Shown: piece after piece, positions 4,904-6,221 of the stretch | Layout: every line of letters starts with the position of its first letter | Numbering within the stretch: the first letter of the stretch is position 1 | From: an uncultured Eubacteriales bacterium | Lineage (GTDB): Bacteria > Bacillota > Clostridia > Oscillospirales > Oscillospiraceae | Length of the DNA: 6,221 nucleotides | Assembly (NCBI GenBank): GCA_900550615.1 | Contig: URSX01000097.1 | Span: forward strand, 1-6,221 | Reading direction: 5' to 3' | The notes under the pieces: generated by a model | Database searches by the model: none | What the model saw: the letters and a program-made list of their open reading frames with translations, nothing else | Told to the model about the DNA's origin: nothing | Position numbers and translations under genes: made by a program

Positions 4904-5251
4904 TCATTGGTCGGAAAACAGCTCCTCATACTGCTGCCGGCCGTATTCCTGCAGACGGCGGCACAGCTCGTCGTACCGCTCCAGCAGCTGCCGCCCCTCC
5001 TCCGTGAGCACGGCACCGCCGCCGCCTCTGCCGCCGGTGGAGGAGTGCAGCAGCTTGAAGCCCAGCTGCTCCTCGGCGCTGCGCAGCACCGTCCAGGCTT
5101 TGGAATAGGCCATGTTCATGGACTGGGCTGCCCCGCGCAGGGAATGATACTCCTGGACCCGGTGCAGCAGCTGCGCCACCCCCGGTCCGAATACCTTGAT
5201 GTCCGACGCGTAAAGGCGGACAGTCAGCTTGAAAATCATGTCATCTTTCAT
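4904..5251 (-). CDS. ModE-type winged helix-turn-helix regulator without ligand domain
   Basis: A 115-residue protein matching the N-terminal DNA-binding domain of ModE (COG2005, LysR-like winged helix). The helix-turn-helix region is SLRGAAQSMNMAYSKAWTVL (residues 37-56); the wing is STGGRGGGGAVLTEEG (71-86), followed by a helical tail. ModE binds DNA as a dimer through this domain. The C-terminal molybdate-binding TOBE/MOP domains are absent, so molybdate sensing is not demonstrated, and no mod transporter or molybdoenzyme gene is in view. Many Firmicutes carry such short forms. The first ATG has no ribosome binding site and coincides with the predicted transcription start. Met5 (5239) is an alternative start that gives the usual family beginning MIFKLTVRLY. 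It lies divergent from pckA and upstream of the importer operon on the same strand, with no clear terminator in the 120 nt between. Confidence 0.88.
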   Translation of the reverse strand: MKDDMIFKLTVRLYASDIKVFGPGVAQLLHRVQEYHSLRGAAQSMNMAYSKAWTVLRSAEEQLGFKLLHSSTGGRGGGGAVLTEEGRQLLERYDELCRRLQEYGRQQYEELFSDQ

Positions 5252-5257
5252 GTGTAT

Positions 5258-5285
5258 ATTGTATCAGCTCACATAAAAATGTCAA
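5258..5285 (-). promoter_or_regulatory. Promoter of the ModE-like gene
   Basis: TTGACA (5285-5280) and TACAAT (5263-5258) with 16-nt spacing and a TG one base before the -10. The predicted +1 is at 5251, which is the A of the annotated ATG. ATGTG-N15-CACAT (5250-5274) flanks the -10 with half-sites 20 bp apart and could be an autoregulatory operator; this last point is weak. Confidence 0.7.
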
Positions 5286-5370
5286 TGGAGTGTGGGAGAA
5301 AATCAATAATTCGGGGGGAATATTTATCTTTTGTGGGTCGAGACCATACTTTGTATTAGGATAGCTAAAA

Positions 5371-5384
5371 AATTTTGTAAAATT
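5371..5384. promoter_or_regulatory. AT-rich dyad upstream of pckA
   Basis: AATTTT-GT-AAAATT is a 6-bp inverted repeat about 40 bp upstream of the pckA -10. It lies in the AT-rich 251-nt intergenic region (5252-5502) that otherwise holds only the two divergent promoters and the pckA leader. It could be an operator or an UP-type element. No matching consensus is recognised, and AT-rich sequence gives such repeats by chance. Confidence 0.25.
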
Positions 5385-5419
5385 AGTGGAGTTGAACAAT
5401 GGATTCTCCGGCAGCTGTG

Positions 5420-5428
5420 TGGTATAAT
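5420..5428 (+). promoter_or_regulatory. Extended -10 promoter for pckA
   Basis: TGGTATAAT is a consensus -10 (5423-5428) with the TG extension, 74 nt before the pckA start. The -35 position at 17-nt spacing (TGGATT, 5400-5405) is weak. Ten bases, GTGTGGTATA, are identical to the NUDIX promoter at 646-655. Confidence 0.65.
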
Positions 5429-5502
5429 ACGGATACTGAAATAATGGGAGGATGTTCATCTCAAGCGCCCCCTATTAATTTACACGAAAAGGAGTAATCA
5501 TT

Positions 5503-6221
5503 ATGGCCATTGATCTGAGTAAGTACGGTATTACCGGCACCACCGAGATCGTCCACAACCCTTCCTATGAGACTCTGTTCGCAGAGGAGACCAAGGCGGA
5601 GCTGACAGGCTACGAGGTCGGGCAGGTCACCGAGCTGGGCGCCGTGAACGTGATGACCGGCATCTATACGGGCCGCTCTCCCAAGGACAAGTACATTGTC
5701 ATGGACCAGAATTCCAAGGACACCGTGTGGTGGACCAGCGAGGGATATAAAAACGACAACCACCCCATGAGTGAGGACGTGTGGGCCCAGGTGAAGAAGC
5801 TGGCTGTCAGCGAGCTGTGCAACAAGCGCCTGTTCGTGGTGGACGCCTTCTGCGGCGCCAACAAGGACACCCGTATGGCCGTGCGCTTCATCGTGGAGGT
5901 GGCCTGGCAGGCACACTTTATTAAGAATATGTTCATCCAGCCCTCCGAAGAGGAGCTGCAGAGCTTCGAGCCGGACTTCGTAGTGTACAACGCCTCCAAG
6001 GCCAAGGTGGAGAACTACAAGGAGCTGGGGCTCAACTCCGAGACTTGCGTTGCCTTTAACATCACCTCCCGGGAGCAGGTCATCATCAATACCTGGTACG
6101 GCGGCGAGATGAAGAAGGGTATGTTCTCCATGATGAACTACTATCTGCCCCTCAAGGGCATTGCCGCCATGCACTGCTCCGCCAACACCGACATGAACGG
6201 CGAGAACACCGCCATCTTCTT
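5503..6221 (+). CDS. pckA: Phosphoenolpyruvate carboxykinase (ATP), N-terminal 239 codons
   Basis: The start is supported by an AGGAG site (5490-5494) 8 nt before the ATG; the gene runs off the right edge. The sequence matches ATP-dependent PEPCK throughout. TGRSPKDKY at 56-64 carries Arg58, equivalent to the oxaloacetate-binding Arg65 of the E. coli enzyme. NTWYGGEMKKGMFSMMNYYL at 196-215 holds Tyr199 and the metal-binding Lys205. PLKGIAAMHCSAN at 216-228 holds His224, the other metal ligand. The P-loop (GxxGxGKT) and the rest of the roughly 530-residue protein lie outside. The cytoplasmic enzyme interconverts oxaloacetate + ATP and PEP + CO2 + ADP. In fermenting anaerobes it often runs in the carboxylating direction, which cannot be told here. 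It is transcribed from its own promoter, divergent from the ModE-like gene. Confidence 0.97.
   Translation, partial: MAIDLSKYGITGTTEIVHNPSYETLFAEETKAELTGYEVGQVTELGAVNVMTGIYTGRSPKDKYIVMDQNSKDTVWWTSEGYKNDNHPMSEDVWAQVKKLAVSELCNKRLFVVDAFCGANKDTRMAVRFIVEVAWQAHFIKNMFIQPSEEELQSFEPDFVVYNASKAKVENYKELGLNSETCVAFNITSREQVIINTWYGGEMKKGMFSMMNYYLPLKGIAAMHCSANTDMNGENTAIF

Noticed and set aside
5452..5478. Eight-codon mini-ORF (ATG TTC ATC then TAT TAA) in the pckA leader
   Set aside because: The GGGAGG directly abuts the ATG with no spacing, so initiation is unlikely, and there is no terminator or notable codon run to suggest attenuation.
5461..6174. Minus-strand 237-codon frame opposite pckA
   Set aside because: It has a His/Gly/Leu/Val-rich shadow composition. 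The plus strand is clearly PEP carboxykinase with catalytic residues in place.

Overview
The window reads as a chromosomal segment of a fairly GC-rich anaerobic Firmicute. The signs are strong AGGAGG-type ribosome binding sites, extended -10 promoters of the TGTGnTATAMT type, a TrpX-family lipoprotein transporter and an ATP-type PEP carboxykinase. The style of the proteins resembles Clostridia of the Oscillospiraceae (Flavonifractor/Oscillibacter-like gut bacteria). That placement is an inference from memory of homologues, not a search result. No mobile element, CRISPR array, tRNA or rRNA was seen.

Layout. Positions 1-589 (minus strand): a DUF1653 protein is translationally coupled by ATGA to a YgjP-like (DUF45/M48-type) protein that runs off the left edge and seems to leave the family consensus near its truncated end. 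Positions 590-693 hold back-to-back divergent promoters. Positions 694-1601 (plus strand): a NUDIX hydrolase is coupled by ATGA to a DUF523 protein, followed by a strong hairpin terminator at 1605-1636 that probably stops both convergent operons. Positions 1690-4475 (minus strand): a three-gene ABC importer operon in the order substrate-binding lipoprotein, permease, ATPase (TrpXYZ-like architecture). Positions 4476-4783: its promoter and a roughly 270-nt leader. Positions 4904-5251 (minus strand): a short ModE-type winged-helix regulator with a promoter that predicts an almost leaderless mRNA. Positions 5503-6221 (plus strand): the first 239 codons of pckA.

The most interesting element is the leader of the ABC importer operon. 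It encodes a 40-residue peptide, too short for ordinary ORF calling, with its own ribosome binding site. Residues 15-28 contain five Tyr and three Phe and no Trp. The peptide is followed by an intrinsic terminator placed before the lipoprotein gene. A competing antiterminator can be drawn that overlaps the peptide's stop codon. This is the layout of classical ribosome-mediated attenuation. It predicts that the importer takes up tyrosine and/or phenylalanine (or a precursor) and is switched on when charged Tyr/Phe tRNA is scarce. TrpX-type importers are generally linked to tryptophan, so the leader gives a specific and testable substrate prediction. A dyad overlapping the -35 element suggests possible additional control at initiation.

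The ModE-like gene lies directly upstream of this operon on the same strand with no clear terminator between them. It is divergent from pckA and shares a 251-nt intergenic region with it.
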